Source of the DNA: Cellulomonas wangsupingiae
Lineage (GTDB): Bacteria > Actinomycetota > Actinomycetes > Actinomycetales > Cellulomonadaceae
Reading direction: 5' to 3'
Length of the DNA: 64,000 nucleotides
Assembly (NCBI RefSeq): GCF_024508275.1
Contig: NZ_CP101989.1
Span: 1,550,001 to 1,614,000, forward strand
Part shown: positions 33,484 through 43,372 of the stretch, piece by piece
Layout of the letters: each line of letters opens with the position of its first letter
Position numbering within the stretch: position 1 is the first letter of the stretch
The notes under the pieces: model-generated
The model's input: only the letters and a program-made list of their open reading frames with translations
Database searches by the model: none
What the model was told of the DNA's origin: nothing
Position numbers and translations under genes: made by a program

Positions 33484-35003
33484 CCCCGCCGGCCGTCCCC
33501 GGCTGCGGCGCCCGTCGCGGGTGACGGTCCGACCAGCCGGTGCGCCTCGAGAGCCAGGGCGAGGGCCGTGCGCGTCCGGGGGTCGTGCAGATCGGCACCG
33601 AGGAGCTCACCGATGCGCTGCAGGCGGTGCTTCATCGTGTTGTAGTGCACGAACAGCCGCCGCGCGGCCTCGGCGGCGTTGCCGAGCCCGAGGAACACCT
33701 CGAGCGTGCGGCACAGGTCGCCGTCGACCTGCAGGTCGTGCCGCAGCAGCGGCCCGACCTGGTCCTCGACGAAGTCTCGCAGCCGGTCGGGGGGCAGGCT
33801 CAGCACGAGCCGCTCGAAGCCGAGGTCGGCGTAGCGGGTCGTCGACCGGTGGGTCACGCCCGCGATGTGCAGGACCTCCTGGGCCGTGGCGTGGCTGCCC
33901 GGCAGCGCGGTCAACGTCGGCGCCGGGCAGCCGGACGCGACCACGGTCGGGCCGGCGCCGGCGCGCTCGAGCGCCTCCCGGAACGCCTCCTCCGCACGGG
34001 CGTGCGCCGGCGCGATCGCGACCACCTGCGTCCCCCGCAGCCACGCCACCGCCGTCGCTCCCAGCGTGCGCCGGGCCGCGGACTGCAGGGACCGTTCCGA
34101 CGGCGCCGTGGTGCACGCGGCCAGGAGCACCGTCGACGTCCCCCCGAGGTCCCACCCGAACAGCCGCGCCCGCTGCTCCAGCGCGTCGGCGTCCAGGCTG
34201 GTGGCGGTGACGAGCTCCTCGAGGAAGACGACGCGCAGGCGGCGGTCGAGCTCGATGCTCGCCAGCGCCTGGGCGATGTGCATCCCCGCCGCGAAGCAGG
34301 CCTGGCGGACCAGCCGGCGTTGCGCGAGCGACGGCTCGTCCTGCCCGCCGACGAGCACGTGCCCGCGTCGTACGCCGGCCACGGTGACGGGGAACTCCCA
34401 GCGCACCGTGCGTCGCCCCGGCGCGGCCGGCGTGTCCTCCGCCGGTGTCTGCGGCGACCCGCCGAGGACGAGAGCGTCGTCGGCCACGACCTCGACCGAG
34501 CGGTCCAGCGCGCCGGCCAGGGTCCGCGCGATCTCCTCCAGGCCGCCGCCGGCCAGCGCGATGCCGGTCAGGCGCTCGCGGATCACCTCGTCGTGGGCGG
34601 GCTCGGGGTCGTGCTCGGCGAGCACGACCCCGAGCACCGCCGTGATGACCTCGTTGAAGGACGTGTCACCGGGCACGACGAGCACCGGGAACGCGAGCTC
34701 GTCGGCGAGCTCGGCGAACCGGTCGGGCAACCGCTCGACGTACCGCAACGGCTTGATCGCGAGGGCCGCCAGGCCGCGGGAGTGCAGGAGGCGGAGCAGG
34801 CCGACGAGGCTCTCGGGCCGGTCCCGCACGGGGTAGGCCGTGGTGAGGAGCAGCTCACCGGGCTTGATGTACGGCTCGATGTCGGGGACCTCCATGACGT
34901 TGACACCGCTGACCAGCCGGTCGATGCCGGAGTCACCCGCCAGCACGTACGTCCCCCGCAGGGGCGCCAGGGTCATGACCTCGCGGACGGTCAGTGTCGC
35001 CAC
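33456..35003 (-). CDS. PucR/CdaR-family transcriptional regulator
   Basis: A 515-residue regulator with an N-terminal PucR purine-catabolism-type sensory domain (about residues 5-125, SGVNVMEVPDIEPYIKPGELLL) and a C-terminal PucR helix-turn-helix (about 430-490, EVFLGLGNAAEAARRLFVHY). PucR proteins control purine, ureide and related nitrogen-catabolism genes. The GTG at 35003 gives MATLTVREVM, the usual start, behind AAGGGGCAGCC. It is divergent from the allH-allF-allG cluster with a 93-base gap, so it is the likely regulator. Confidence 0.9.
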   Translation of the reverse strand: MATLTVREVMTLAPLRGTYVLAGDSGIDRLVSGVNVMEVPDIEPYIKPGELLLTTAYPVRDRPESLVGLLRLLHSRGLAALAIKPLRYVERLPDRFAELADELAFPVLVVPGDTSFNEVITAVLGVVLAEHDPEPAHDEVIRERLTGIALAGGGLEEIARTLAGALDRSVEVVADDALVLGGSPQTPAEDTPAAPGRRTVRWEFPVTVAGVRRGHVLVGGQDEPSLAQRRLVRQACFAAGMHIAQALASIELDRRLRVVFLEELVTATSLDADALEQRARLFGWDLGGTSTVLLAACTTAPSERSLQSAARRTLGATAVAWLRGTQVVAIAPAHARAEEAFREALERAGAGPTVVASGCPAPTLTALPGSHATAQEVLHIAGVTHRSTTRYADLGFERLVLSLPPDRLRDFVEDQVGPLLRHDLQVDGDLCRTLEVFLGLGNAAEAARRLFVHYNTMKHRLQRIGELLGADLHDPRTRTALALALEAHRLVGPSPATGAAAGDGRRGQGRSSALE

Positions 35004-35084
35004 GGCTGCCCCTTGTCCACTTCGGACGACGCGGCCGCCCGACGCCGTCCAGTTCGGACGCAGCGGCGCGGGGGCCTCAATCCC

Positions 35085-35099
35085 TACGGTCACAGTATG
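35085..35099 (+). promoter_or_regulatory. Leaderless-type promoter of the AllH-AllF-AllG cluster
   Basis: TACGGT (35085-35090) stands six bases before the ATG at 35097, with no ribosome site between them. The 93-base divergent gap should also contain the PucR binding site and the regulator's own promoter. CAGTTCGGACG (35050) and ACTTCGGACG (35020) are imperfect direct repeats of TTCGGACG 30 bases apart, which could be operator half-sites. Confidence 0.5.
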
Positions 35100-35969
35100 A
35101 CGAACAGGTGCATCTCGGGCGTCGGGCCGGCGCGGCTCGCCACCGACGCGCCCGTGCCGGACGTCCTCGTCACGGCGAGGGTCGTCCACGTCGGACGCAC
35201 CTCGGTCGTCCTGCGCACGGCGGACGGCACGCTGGTCCCGGTGACGTCGGCCGCCCACGGCCTGGTGCCCGGTGGCGTGTGCCTGGCGGCTGCCGCCGGC
35301 GACCCCGGGCCGGCGCTGCGCGCGGTGGCCGGGGCGGCGCCGAACCGCGACCTGTGGCTGACGTCGCTGCAGGGTGCGCCGCGCGTGGACCTGGTGGTGC
35401 CGAAGGGTGCCGTCGACGCGGGCGCCGCCCGGGCGCTGCTCACCGGTGCGCTCGTCGCGGCGTCGTCCGGTGGTGGGCGGGGTGTCATGGACCCCGGCCC
35501 GGCACGCCGGGGGGCGCGCACCCTGGTCGGTGCCGCCGCCGGGGACGACCCGCGCGGCGTGCGCGCCGTGCTGCACCGGCTCGTCGGCGTGGGACCGGGG
35601 TCGACCCCCAGCGGCGACGACGCGGTCGTCGGCGTGCTCGCGGGCCTCGACCGGCGGGACGACGCCGCCGCCGCGCGCGCCGGTGCGGCGATCCGTCGCG
35701 CGCTGCCCGCCGTCCTGCACCGCACGACGAGCCTGTCGCGCCACGCCCTGGCGGCGGCGCTGCGCGGTCAGGTCGCCGAACGGGTCCAGCTGCTCGTGGC
35801 CGCCACCGCCGACGCGGCGCTCGTGCCCGGCGCGCTCGCGTCGGCGCGCACGTGGGGCGCCAGCTCCGGGCTCGACCTCGCGGCCGGCGTGGGAGCCGGC
35901 GCGCTCGGTGACGCGGCCGCGGCCCACCCGCCGGCCCGGCCCGCCGACGAGCATCGGAGGACCGCATGA
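35097..35969 (+). CDS. allH: DUF2877 protein, oxamate carbamoyltransferase subunit AllH-like
   Basis: A 290-residue DUF2877 protein. GVGPGSTPSGDDAVVGVLAGL in the middle is the signature stretch of this family, whose E. coli member (formerly YlbF) is now described as the AllH subunit of oxamate carbamoyltransferase. The enzyme converts oxalurate plus phosphate to oxamate plus carbamoyl phosphate. The ATG at 35097 lies six bases after a -10 hexamer. Its stop overlaps allF by four bases. Together with AllF, AllG and a carbamate kinase downstream the set is complete, though the true carbamoyl donor here is not known. Confidence 0.8.
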   Translation: MTNRCISGVGPARLATDAPVPDVLVTARVVHVGRTSVVLRTADGTLVPVTSAAHGLVPGGVCLAAAAGDPGPALRAVAGAAPNRDLWLTSLQGAPRVDLVVPKGAVDAGAARALLTGALVAASSGGGRGVMDPGPARRGARTLVGAAAGDDPRGVRAVLHRLVGVGPGSTPSGDDAVVGVLAGLDRRDDAAAARAGAAIRRALPAVLHRTTSLSRHALAAALRGQVAERVQLLVAATADAALVPGALASARTWGASSGLDLAAGVGAGALGDAAAAHPPARPADEHRRTA

Positions 35970-37432
35970 CCACGACCAGCGCCGGCGCGCTGGCGGCGCG
36001 CGTGCTCCCGCGTCTCTACCGCGACTCCGTGACGCTCATGGCGCTGGCGTCGTCGCTCGAGCGCCGCGCGGGGGTGACGCGCGCCGGTGCCGTCATGGGG
36101 ACCCCCGGCAACCTCACCGTGCTGGAACGGTCCGGGATGCGGCCCGTCGGCCTCGCCCCGGCGCCCGACGACCTCGTGCTGGTCGTGCGCGGGCTCGACG
36201 AGGATGTGGTGGCGGCCGCGCTGGACGCCGGCGAGGCGGGCCTCGTGGCGGTGGAGCCGGAGCGCGGCGGCCGGCGCCGGCCCGTCCCGCAGACGGTCGG
36301 CGAGGGCCGGGCGGCCGACCCCGGCGCGACGCTCGCGGTCGTCTCGACGCCCGGCACCTACGCACCGGTCGTCGTCGAGCAGGCCCTGCGTGCAGGGCTG
36401 CACGTCCTGTGCTTCTCCGACAACGTGACGACGGCCGACGAGGTCCGGCTCAAGGCGCTGGCCGTGCGCCGGCGCCTGCTGCTCATGGGACCGGACTGCG
36501 GCACGGCGATCCTCGACGGCGTGCCGCTCGGGTTCGCCAACGCGGTGCGTCGCGGTCCGGTCGGCATCGTCGCGGCGTCCGGCACCGGCGCGCAGGAGGT
36601 CTCCTGCCTGCTGCACCGCGCGGGGACGGGCGTCTCACAGCTGGTCGGCGTCGGCGGCCGGGACCTGTCGGCCGAGGTGGGCGGCACGATGACCGACCTC
36701 GCGCTGGACCTGCTGAGCACGGACGACACCACGGCCGTCGTGGTCGTCGTGTCCAAGCCCCCCGCCGCGCAGGTGGCGCAGCGGCTGCTCGCCCGGCTCG
36801 CGGGGCTCGGCAAGCCCGCGGTGGCGTGCCTGCTGGGGCAGGACGACACCGACGGAGCGGTTCCCGTGCGCGGCACGCTCGAGGGCGGCGCGCGGCTCGC
36901 CGCGACCCTGGTCGGCGCGCCGCTCCACGTCGGGGCCGTCGTGCCGCCACCGGCCCCGGCCGCGCGGGGCGTGCTGGGCCTCTACACAGGGGGGACCCTC
37001 GCCGCCGAGACCCGGGTCGTCCTGGCGCGGGCCGGTGTCGACGCCCAGGTGCTCGACCTCGGGGCCGACGAGTACACCGTCGGCCGGCCGCACCCGATGA
37101 TCGACCCGTCCGCCCGCGCGGAGCGGGTCGCGGCGGCAGGCGGCCGTGCCGACGTCGGTGTCCTGCTCGTCGACCTCGTCCTGGGGTTCGGCGCCGCCGC
37201 CGACCCGGCGACGCCCCTGGCACGGGCCGCCGGGACGGCGGTCGCCGCCGCGCGTGCCGACGGCCGTGACCTCGTCGTGCTCGCGTCCGTGTGCGGCACG
37301 GACGGCGACCCGCAGGGCCTCGACGCCGCACGCCGCACCCTGGAGGGAGCCGGCGTGCTCGTCCACCCGTCCAACGCCGCCGCGGCGCGCACCGCCGTCG
37401 CGCTCGTCGCCGGGGGCGGGGTGCCCGCGTGA
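35966..37432 (+). CDS. allF: FdrA/AllF-like subunit (succinyl-CoA-synthetase-related)
   Basis: A 488-residue protein of the FdrA family, distantly related to succinyl-CoA synthetase alpha and beta subunits. SDNVTTADEVRLKALA, MGPDCGTAIL and AASGTGAQEVS are conserved segments. In E. coli this is the AllF (FdrA) subunit of oxamate carbamoyltransferase. ATG at 35966 overlaps the allH stop, with CGGAGG upstream. It should act with AllG and AllH as one cytoplasmic complex making carbamoyl phosphate. Confidence 0.88.
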   Translation: MTTTSAGALAARVLPRLYRDSVTLMALASSLERRAGVTRAGAVMGTPGNLTVLERSGMRPVGLAPAPDDLVLVVRGLDEDVVAAALDAGEAGLVAVEPERGGRRRPVPQTVGEGRAADPGATLAVVSTPGTYAPVVVEQALRAGLHVLCFSDNVTTADEVRLKALAVRRRLLLMGPDCGTAILDGVPLGFANAVRRGPVGIVAASGTGAQEVSCLLHRAGTGVSQLVGVGGRDLSAEVGGTMTDLALDLLSTDDTTAVVVVVSKPPAAQVAQRLLARLAGLGKPAVACLLGQDDTDGAVPVRGTLEGGARLAATLVGAPLHVGAVVPPPAPAARGVLGLYTGGTLAAETRVVLARAGVDAQVLDLGADEYTVGRPHPMIDPSARAERVAAAGGRADVGVLLVDLVLGFGAAADPATPLARAAGTAVAAARADGRDLVVLASVCGTDGDPQGLDAARRTLEGAGVLVHPSNAAAARTAVALVAGGGVPA

Positions 37433-38802
37433 TCGCCGGCGGCGTGCGGGTCCTCAACGTCGGCCTCCCGGCCGTCGTCCAGGGGGTGCCCGCGCAGGAC
37501 GTCGTCCAGCTCGACTGGCGCCCGCCCGCGTTCGGCGACGTGGCGGCCGCACGTCTCGGCGTCGTCCTCGACGACGACGTCACGCGCGCCGCCAACCGTC
37601 GCGCGCTCGCGGCGGTGCACGCGGTGCGCCCGCAGCTCGTGGCGGTGCGTCCTGCCCGTGACGTCGTCCCGGGCCTCGGGGAGGGACGCACGCTGCTGCA
37701 CGCAGGCCCGCCGCTCGAGGTCGAGCGGATGTGCGGACCGGTCCGCGGCGCGCTGATCGGTGCGGTCCTGCTCGAGGGCTGGGCCGGCACGCCCACCGAC
37801 GCCCTGGCCCTGATCGAGGCGGGCGGCGTCACGCTCGACGCGTGCCACCACCACGGCGCGGTCGGCCCGATGGCGGGTGTGCTGGCCCCGTCGATGCCGG
37901 TGCTCGTCGTGCAGGACGGGGCCCGCCGGGCGTACGCGTCGCTCAACGAGGGCCTGGGGCGGGTGCTGCGGTTCGGCGCGTTCGACGCCGAGGTCGTCGA
38001 CCGGCTGCGGTGGATGCGCGACGTGCTCGGGCCCGTGCTGGACGGCGCCCTGCGGGCCGGCGGGTCGGTGGACGTGACCTCCCTGGTCGCGCAGTCGCTG
38101 ACCATGGGCGACGAGGGGCACAACCGGTGCACGGCCGCGACGCTCCTGCTCGCGCGGCGTCTCGCGCCGTGCGTCGCGGAGCAGGACCGGGGCGTCGAGG
38201 TGCTGCGGTTCCTGGCGGAGAACGACCACTTCGCCCTCAACCTGTCGATGGCCGCGGCCAAGCTGTCCATGGACGCCGCCGTGGGCGTCGAGCACTCCAC
38301 GCTGGTGACCGCGATGGCGCGCAACGGCGTCGAGTTCGGGCTGCGCGTCGCCGGGACGGGGGAGCGGTGGTTCACGGCCCCCGTGGACGCGGCGGACGGC
38401 CTGTTCTTCCCGGGTTACGGCATCGCCGACGCCAACCCGGACCTCGGGGACTCCGCCATCACGGAGACGCTCGGCATCGGCGGCTTCGCGATGGCGGCGG
38501 CGCCGGCGATCACGCTCTTCGTCGGCGGCACCCCCGACGACGCGCTGGACACGACGCGCTCGATGGCGCGCATCACGCTGGGGCCGCACCCGGCGTTCCG
38601 GCTCCCGGCCCTGAACTTCGCCGGCGCACCCAGCGGCATCGACGTCCTCAAGGTCCTCGACACCGGCGTGCTGCCCGTCATCAACACCGGGATCGCGCAC
38701 CGGGAGGCGGGCGTCGGGCAGATCGGCGCCGGGATCGTCGAGGCGCCTGCAGGGGTCTTCCTCCAGGCGGTCCGCGCGCTGCACGAGGTGCGGGTCCGAT
38801 GA
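37429..38802 (+). CDS. allG: DUF1116 protein, AllG-like subunit
   Basis: A 457-residue DUF1116 protein (E. coli YlbE, renamed AllG). [35 protein letters not shown] and [12 protein letters not shown] are typical. It is expected to be a subunit of the transcarbamoylase with AllF and AllH. GTG at 37429 overlaps the allF stop (GTGA) and its TGA overlaps the carbamate kinase ATG, so all subunits and the kinase are translated in a chain. Confidence 0.88.
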   Translation: MIAGGVRVLNVGLPAVVQGVPAQDVVQLDWRPPAFGDVAAARLGVVLDDDVTRAANRRALAAVHAVRPQLVAVRPARDVVPGLGEGRTLLHAGPPLEVERMCGPVRGALIGAVLLEGWAGTPTDALALIEAGGVTLDACHHHGAVGPMAGVLAPSMPVLVVQDGARRAYASLNEGLGRVLRFGAFDAEVVDRLRWMRDVLGPVLDGALRAGGSVDVTSLVAQSLTMGDEGHNRCTAATLLLARRLAPCVAEQDRGVEVLRFLAENDHFALNLSMAAAKLSMDAAVGVEHSTLVTAMARNGVEFGLRVAGTGERWFTAPVDAADGLFFPGYGIADANPDLGDSAITETLGIGGFAMAAAPAITLFVGGTPDDALDTTRSMARITLGPHPAFRLPALNFAGAPSGIDVLKVLDTGVLPVINTGIAHREAGVGQIGAGIVEAPAGVFLQAVRALHEVRVR

Positions 38803-40499
38803 CCGGCACCGTCCTGCTCGCCGTGGGCGGCAACGCGCTCGTTCTCGACGGGGAGCCGGGGTCGGTCGCCCGCCAGCAGGAGCGCGCGGCGCGCTTCGCC
38901 GACCAGGTCGCCGACCTGGTCGGCGACGGCCGGCAGGTCCTGGTCACGCACGGCAACGGGCCGCAGGTCGGCTTCATCCTGCGCCGCGGCGAGCTCGTCG
39001 CCCCGGACGCGAGCGTCGAGGGCCTGCCGGAGCTGCCGCTGTGGCTCGCGGTGGCCGACTCCCAGGGCGGGATCGGCCACCTCCTGGCGGTGGCCGTCGA
39101 CTCCGCGCTCGAGCGACGCGGGCTCGACTCACGGGCTGTCGCCGTGCTCACGCACGTCGAGGTCGACGCCGACGACCCGGCCTTCGCCCTCCCCACGAAG
39201 CCGATCGGCGCCGCGATGACGAGCTCGACCGCCCGGGCGCGCACCGCCGAGGGCTGGACGGTCATCGAGACCGCGCCGGGGGTCCACCGCCGGGTCGTGC
39301 CCAGCCCCCGGCCCCGACGTGTGGTGGAGGCCGAGCAGATCCGCGCGCTCGTGCACACCGGCGCCGTCGTGGTCGCGGCCGGCGGTGGGGGCATCCCCGT
39401 CGTCCGCGCCGCGGACGGTTGGCACGGCGTGGACGCCGTCGTCGACAAGGACCGCGCCTCGGCGCTGCTCGCGGCGTCCGTCGGCGTCGACACCCTCGTG
39501 CTCGTCACGGGCGTCGATGAGGTGAGCGTCGGGCGGGGGACACCGCGGCAACGGGCGCTGCGCGAGGTCGACCCCGTCGAGCTGCGCGCGCACCTCGACG
39601 CGGGCGAGTTCCCGCCGGGCTCGATGGGTCCCAAGGTCGAGTCCGCGCTGCAGTTCGTCGCCGACGGTGGCAGACGCGCCGTCATCACGTCCCTGCCCCG
39701 CCTGCGCGACGCGCTCGAGGGCCGGTCCGGGACGCTCCTGACCGCCCGGGACCGCCCGGCGCCCCCGACGCCCACAGCCCTCTCGCCCGCGTCGACACCT
39801 GGAGAGCCGATGATCACCCTGGCCGCCGACCCGTTCCCCTACGTCTTCGACCCCCGCCGCGTCGCGCTGCTGTGCATCGACTTCCAGCGCGACTTCATGG
39901 AGGCCGGGGGCTTCGGCGAGTCCCTCGGGAACGACGTGTCGCGGCTGCGCGGCGCGATCGAGCCGACGAGCCGCGTGCTGGAGGTCTTCCGGGACCGCGG
40001 CTGGCCGGTCATCCACACCCGCGAGGGCCACCGCCCGGACCTCACCGACCTGTTCCCCGCCAAGCGGGACCGCGGCAGCCCCACGCTGCGCATCGGCGAG
40101 GACGGCCCGATGGGCCGCGTGCTGGTCCGCGGCTCCGCCGGTCACGGCATCGTCCCCGAGCTCGCGCCCGTCGAGGGCGAGGTCGTCCTCGACAAGCCCG
40201 GCAAGGGGTCGTTCTACGCGACGGACCTCGAGACCATCCTGCGGGCCCGGGGCATCACGAGCCTCGTCGTCACGGGCGTCACCACCGAGGTGTGCGTCCA
40301 GACGACGGTCCGCGAGGCGAACGACCGCGGCTTCGAGTCCCTCGTCCTGTCCGACTGCACGGCGTCGTACTTCCCGCAGTTCCACCGCTCCGCACTCGAC
40401 ATGTTCTGCGCCCAGGGCGGGATCGTGGGCTGGGTCGCCACCTCCGACGCGCTCCTGACCGCCCTGCGCACCACGACGCACGAGGAGGTCCCACGATGA
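38799..40499 (+). CDS. Carbamate kinase fused in frame to a biuret-hydrolase-like cysteine amidohydrolase
   Basis: One uninterrupted 566-codon frame. Residues 1-315 are carbamate kinase ([44 protein letters not shown]), which makes ATP from carbamoyl phosphate. A Pro/Thr linker (about 318-337) joins it to an isochorismatase-fold hydrolase, residues 338-566, with candidate triad Asp361 (CIDFQRDF), Lys466 (DKPGKGSF) and Cys499 (TTEVCV). [10 protein letters not shown] and DKPGKGSF closely resemble biuret hydrolase. An internal ATG at 39810 with GGAGAG upstream could also yield the hydrolase alone (229 residues). No stop codon separates the two parts in the given sequence. The stop overlaps the permease ATG. 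Confidence 0.87.
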   Translation: MTGTVLLAVGGNALVLDGEPGSVARQQERAARFADQVADLVGDGRQVLVTHGNGPQVGFILRRGELVAPDASVEGLPELPLWLAVADSQGGIGHLLAVAVDSALERRGLDSRAVAVLTHVEVDADDPAFALPTKPIGAAMTSSTARARTAEGWTVIETAPGVHRRVVPSPRPRRVVEAEQIRALVHTGAVVVAAGGGGIPVVRAADGWHGVDAVVDKDRASALLAASVGVDTLVLVTGVDEVSVGRGTPRQRALREVDPVELRAHLDAGEFPPGSMGPKVESALQFVADGGRRAVITSLPRLRDALEGRSGTLLTARDRPAPPTPTALSPASTPGEPMITLAADPFPYVFDPRRVALLCIDFQRDFMEAGGFGESLGNDVSRLRGAIEPTSRVLEVFRDRGWPVIHTREGHRPDLTDLFPAKRDRGSPTLRIGEDGPMGRVLVRGSAGHGIVPELAPVEGEVVLDKPGKGSFYATDLETILRARGITSLVVTGVTTEVCVQTTVREANDRGFESLVLSDCTASYFPQFHRSALDMFCAQGGIVGWVATSDALLTALRTTTHEEVPR

Positions 40500-42463
40500 G
40501 CACTGCCGCACGCGAGGTGTCGACCGCCGACCGTCCCGCCGGCACGCCCGGCCGTCTGCCGTGGTGGACCCCGGGGGACTGGAACGGCCTGTTCGGCCTC
40601 GGCACCAACGTCCTGCTCAACGTCATCGTCCTGACGGGCCTGTGCCTGGCGGTCGTCCAGATCCCGGGCGACACCGTCTACGGGCGGATCCTGCCCGCCC
40701 TGGGCATCGCGCTGCCGCTGGGCAACATCTGGTACGCCGTGCTCGCCCGGCGGCTCGCCCGCCGGGAGGGCCGCTCCGACGTGGCGGCGCTGCCGTACGG
40801 GCCGAGCGTGCCGCACACGTTCATCGTCGTCTTCGTCGTCATGCTGCCGGTGCTGCTGCGCACGCAGGACCCGCTGGCCGCCTGGCGTGCGGGGCTGGCC
40901 TGGGCGTTCATCATCGGCTGCATCGTCCTGCTCGGGGCGGTCTTCGGCCCGTGGATCCGGCGCTGGACGCCGCGGGCGGCGCTCCTCGGCGCGCTCGCGG
41001 GCATCTCGATCACGTTCATCTCGATGAGCCCGGCCGCGCAGATGTGGCAGGCGCCGTGGATCGCGTTCGTGGCCTTCGGTTTCATCCTCGTGGGCTGGCT
41101 CGGTGGGCGTCGCATGCCCTTCGGGGCGCCGGTCGGCCTGGTGGCGGTGCTCGTCGCGACGGCGGTCGCCTGGGCCGCGGTCGCCGCCGGCTGGTCGGGC
41201 ATCCTCGAGCCGAGCGCGGTCACGCAGTCGGTCGCGGACCTCGCGCTGCACCTGCCGCTGCCGTCGGCCGACGTCGTCACAGGGCTGCAGGACATCGCCC
41301 CGCTGCTGGCCTCGGCGATCCCTCTGGGCATCTACAACTTCACCGAGGGCATGACCAACGTGGAGTCCGCCGCCGCGGCGGGGGACCGGTACTCCGCGCG
41401 GCAGGTGCTCACGGCGGACGGGCTCGGGGCCGTCGTCGGCTCGTTCCTCGGCTCGCCGTTCCCGCCCGCGGTGTACATCGGGCACCCGGGCTGGAAGGCG
41501 GTCGGCGGACGCGTCGGGTACTCGCTGGCGACGGGCGTCGTGGTCGGCCTCGTGTGCTTCACCGGGCTGGTCGGCACGTTCCTGGCGGTGTTCCCCATGC
41601 AGGCGCTCGTCCCGGTCCTGCTGTACATCGGCCTCGTCATCGGCGCCCAGGCGTTCGACGTCAACCCGCGACGGTACGCGCCGGCGATCGTGCTGGCGAT
41701 CGTCCCCAGCCTCGCCGAGTGGGCGACCGGGCTGATCGACAACGCGCTCGCCGCCGCGGGCACGTCCGCGGAGGAGGTCGGGACCGGTGCGCTCGTCGCC
41801 AACGGCGTCGTCTACGACGGCCTGCGGCTGCTCGGGCAGGGCGCCGTCCTCGTCGGCATCCTGCTGGGCGCGATCGCGTGCTTCGTGATCGACCGCCGCC
41901 TGTACGCCGCGGCGATCACGTCCGGCATCGCCGCGGTGCTGTCGTTCTTCGGGCTCGTCAACGCGCTCGAGGTGGGCGTCAACGCCTCGCCGGCCGTGAC
42001 GCTGGGCTACGTCCTGCTCGCCGTGCTGCTCGCGTCGTTCGGGTGGCGCCTGCGGCACGAGCGGGACGACGCGCTGGACGACGAGCTGCTCTTCGTCAAC
42101 GGCAGCCTCATGCGCGGGCTCGAGCTGCACGCGCACCTCGACGGCGCCGAGCTGGTGGCGGAGACGACGACCGCACCGCGGTACCGCGTGCACGCCGTCG
42201 ACGGCCGGCACCCGGGCATGTACCGCGTCGCGGACGACGAGGAGGGGGCGGCCGTCCATGGCGAGCTGTACCGCGTGCCGGCCGAGGTGCTGGTGCGGGT
42301 GGTCGAGGGCGAGCCGGCCGGGCTGTACCGGGGGCCCGTGGAGCTCGCGGACGGTCGCCTCGTGCCCGGCATCCTCGACCACCGGGCGAGGGCGCAGGAG
42401 CACCCCGAGATCACGCAGCACGGCGGCTGGCGGGAGTACCTGGCGACGACGTCGCCGGCCTGA
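40496..42463 (+). CDS. NCS2/AzgA-like permease fused to an allophanate-hydrolase C-terminal-like domain
   Basis: A 655-residue fusion. Residues 30-525 form about 12-14 hydrophobic segments of a purine/ureide-permease-like transporter ([35 protein letters not shown]). Residues of about 529-655 are soluble and resemble the gamma-glutamylcyclotransferase-like C-terminal domain of allophanate hydrolase: [44 protein letters not shown], and HGGWREY. In allophanate hydrolases that domain handles the carboxycarbamate product. Fused here it could bind or process the imported ureide at the membrane. ATG at 40496 overlaps the upstream stop. It is the last gene of the cluster. Confidence 0.85.
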   Translation: MSTAAREVSTADRPAGTPGRLPWWTPGDWNGLFGLGTNVLLNVIVLTGLCLAVVQIPGDTVYGRILPALGIALPLGNIWYAVLARRLARREGRSDVAALPYGPSVPHTFIVVFVVMLPVLLRTQDPLAAWRAGLAWAFIIGCIVLLGAVFGPWIRRWTPRAALLGALAGISITFISMSPAAQMWQAPWIAFVAFGFILVGWLGGRRMPFGAPVGLVAVLVATAVAWAAVAAGWSGILEPSAVTQSVADLALHLPLPSADVVTGLQDIAPLLASAIPLGIYNFTEGMTNVESAAAAGDRYSARQVLTADGLGAVVGSFLGSPFPPAVYIGHPGWKAVGGRVGYSLATGVVVGLVCFTGLVGTFLAVFPMQALVPVLLYIGLVIGAQAFDVNPRRYAPAIVLAIVPSLAEWATGLIDNALAAAGTSAEEVGTGALVANGVVYDGLRLLGQGAVLVGILLGAIACFVIDRRLYAAAITSGIAAVLSFFGLVNALEVGVNASPAVTLGYVLLAVLLASFGWRLRHERDDALDDELLFVNGSLMRGLELHAHLDGAELVAETTTAPRYRVHAVDGRHPGMYRVADDEEGAAVHGELYRVPAEVLVRVVEGEPAGLYRGPVELADGRLVPGILDHRARAQEHPEITQHGGWREYLATTSPA

Positions 42464-42484
42464 CGGCTCCGTGGGCGCGGGTCG

Positions 42485-42518
42485 GACCGGCGCGGCTCCT
42501 CGCGGGGCCGCGCCGGTC
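42485..42518. terminator. Bidirectional terminator between the permease and MerR genes
   Basis: Perfect 12-bp stem GACCGGCGCGGC/GCCGCGCCGGTC with a 10-base loop in the 61-base gap between two convergent genes. It can serve both strands. Confidence 0.75.
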
Positions 42519-42524
42519 ACGGCG

Positions 42525-43283
42525 TCACAGGTGACGCGCGGCGTACTCGTGCAGGGCGTCCCGCACGAAGGCGGCACCCCGCTCGTCGTCGCCGTAGACG
42601 CGGGCGAACCGCGGGTCGGCGACGTACATGTCGGCCAGCCCGAGCACGTACCCGCGGGCCGGTGCGTCGCCCTCGCGGGGCGTCCCGGGCACGTCGCGCA
42701 GCCAGTGCACGTGCCGGCGCGCGAGCTCCTGCGCCTCGTCCGACGCGGGGTCGGTGCCCGCGGCCGCCGCCGCCGCCCAGTCCCCGGCGAGCGTCGCCGA
42801 GCGCTCCTGCCACGCGGTCCGCTCGTCGTCGCTCCGGCTGCGCCACCAGGCGTCGCCGGCGGCGTACGCGTCGGCGCCCCAGCGCTCCTCGACCTCCTGC
42901 CGGTGCTGCGTGTGGTCGAACCCGTCGAACATCTCCTCGGCCATGAGACCGGCTCCTTCGTGTCGTGCGGTGAGGGTCCGGAGCACCGACGCGGCCTGGC
43001 GTGCCAGGCGGTCCTGCTCGGCCTCGAGCCAGGCGAGGTGGCGGCGCAGCGCCGTTTCCTCGTCGGTCTCGCGGTCGAGCACGCGGCGGACGTCCGCCAG
43101 GCCGAGACCGAGGTCGCGCAGCAGCAGGATCCGCTGCAGGCGCACGAGGGCGTCGTCGTCGTACCAGCGGTAGCCGTTGGCGCCGACGCGGCTCGGGGTG
43201 AGCAGCCCGATCTGGTCGTAGTGACGCAGCGTGCGGCTCGTCGTGCCGGTCAGGCGCGCGACCTCCTGGATGGACGCCTCCAC
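42525..43283 (-). CDS. MerR-family regulator with TipAS-type drug-binding domain
   Basis: A 252-residue regulator. Residues 1-70 are the MerR winged helix (TSRTLRHYDQIGLLTPSRV, NGYRWYDDDAL), followed by a coiled-coil dimerisation helix to about 110 and a C-terminal TipAS domain (MFDGFDHTQHRQEVEERWG), which in TipA binds thiopeptide antibiotics. The GTG at 43283 has a GGAGGAGCG ribosome site. A promoter with the 19-bp spacer typical of MerR targets lies 40 bases upstream, so autoregulation is likely. There is no obvious drug-resistance gene beside it. Confidence 0.92.
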   Translation of the reverse strand: MEASIQEVARLTGTTSRTLRHYDQIGLLTPSRVGANGYRWYDDDALVRLQRILLLRDLGLGLADVRRVLDRETDEETALRRHLAWLEAEQDRLARQAASVLRTLTARHEGAGLMAEEMFDGFDHTQHRQEVEERWGADAYAAGDAWWRSRSDDERTAWQERSATLAGDWAAAAAAGTDPASDEAQELARRHVHWLRDVPGTPREGDAPARGYVLGLADMYVADPRFARVYGDDERGAAFVRDALHEYAARHL

Positions 43284-43322
43284 CGCTCCTCCTCGTCGGG
43301 TGCTCCGGTGTGGACCTGCTTC

Positions 43323-43353
43323 ACGGTAGGAGCTGACGCGACGTCAAGGTCAA
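43323..43353 (-). promoter_or_regulatory. MerR-type promoter with 19-bp spacer and central palindrome
   Basis: On the minus strand -35 TTGACC (43348-43353) and -10 TACCGT (43323-43328) are separated by 19 bases, too long for normal RNA polymerase use but standard for promoters that MerR regulators untwist. The spacer contains the inverted repeat TGACG-TCG-CGTCA. It drives the merR gene 40 bases downstream. Confidence 0.65.
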
Positions 43354-43372
43354 GCGGTGGTGGCGGGGTTCT

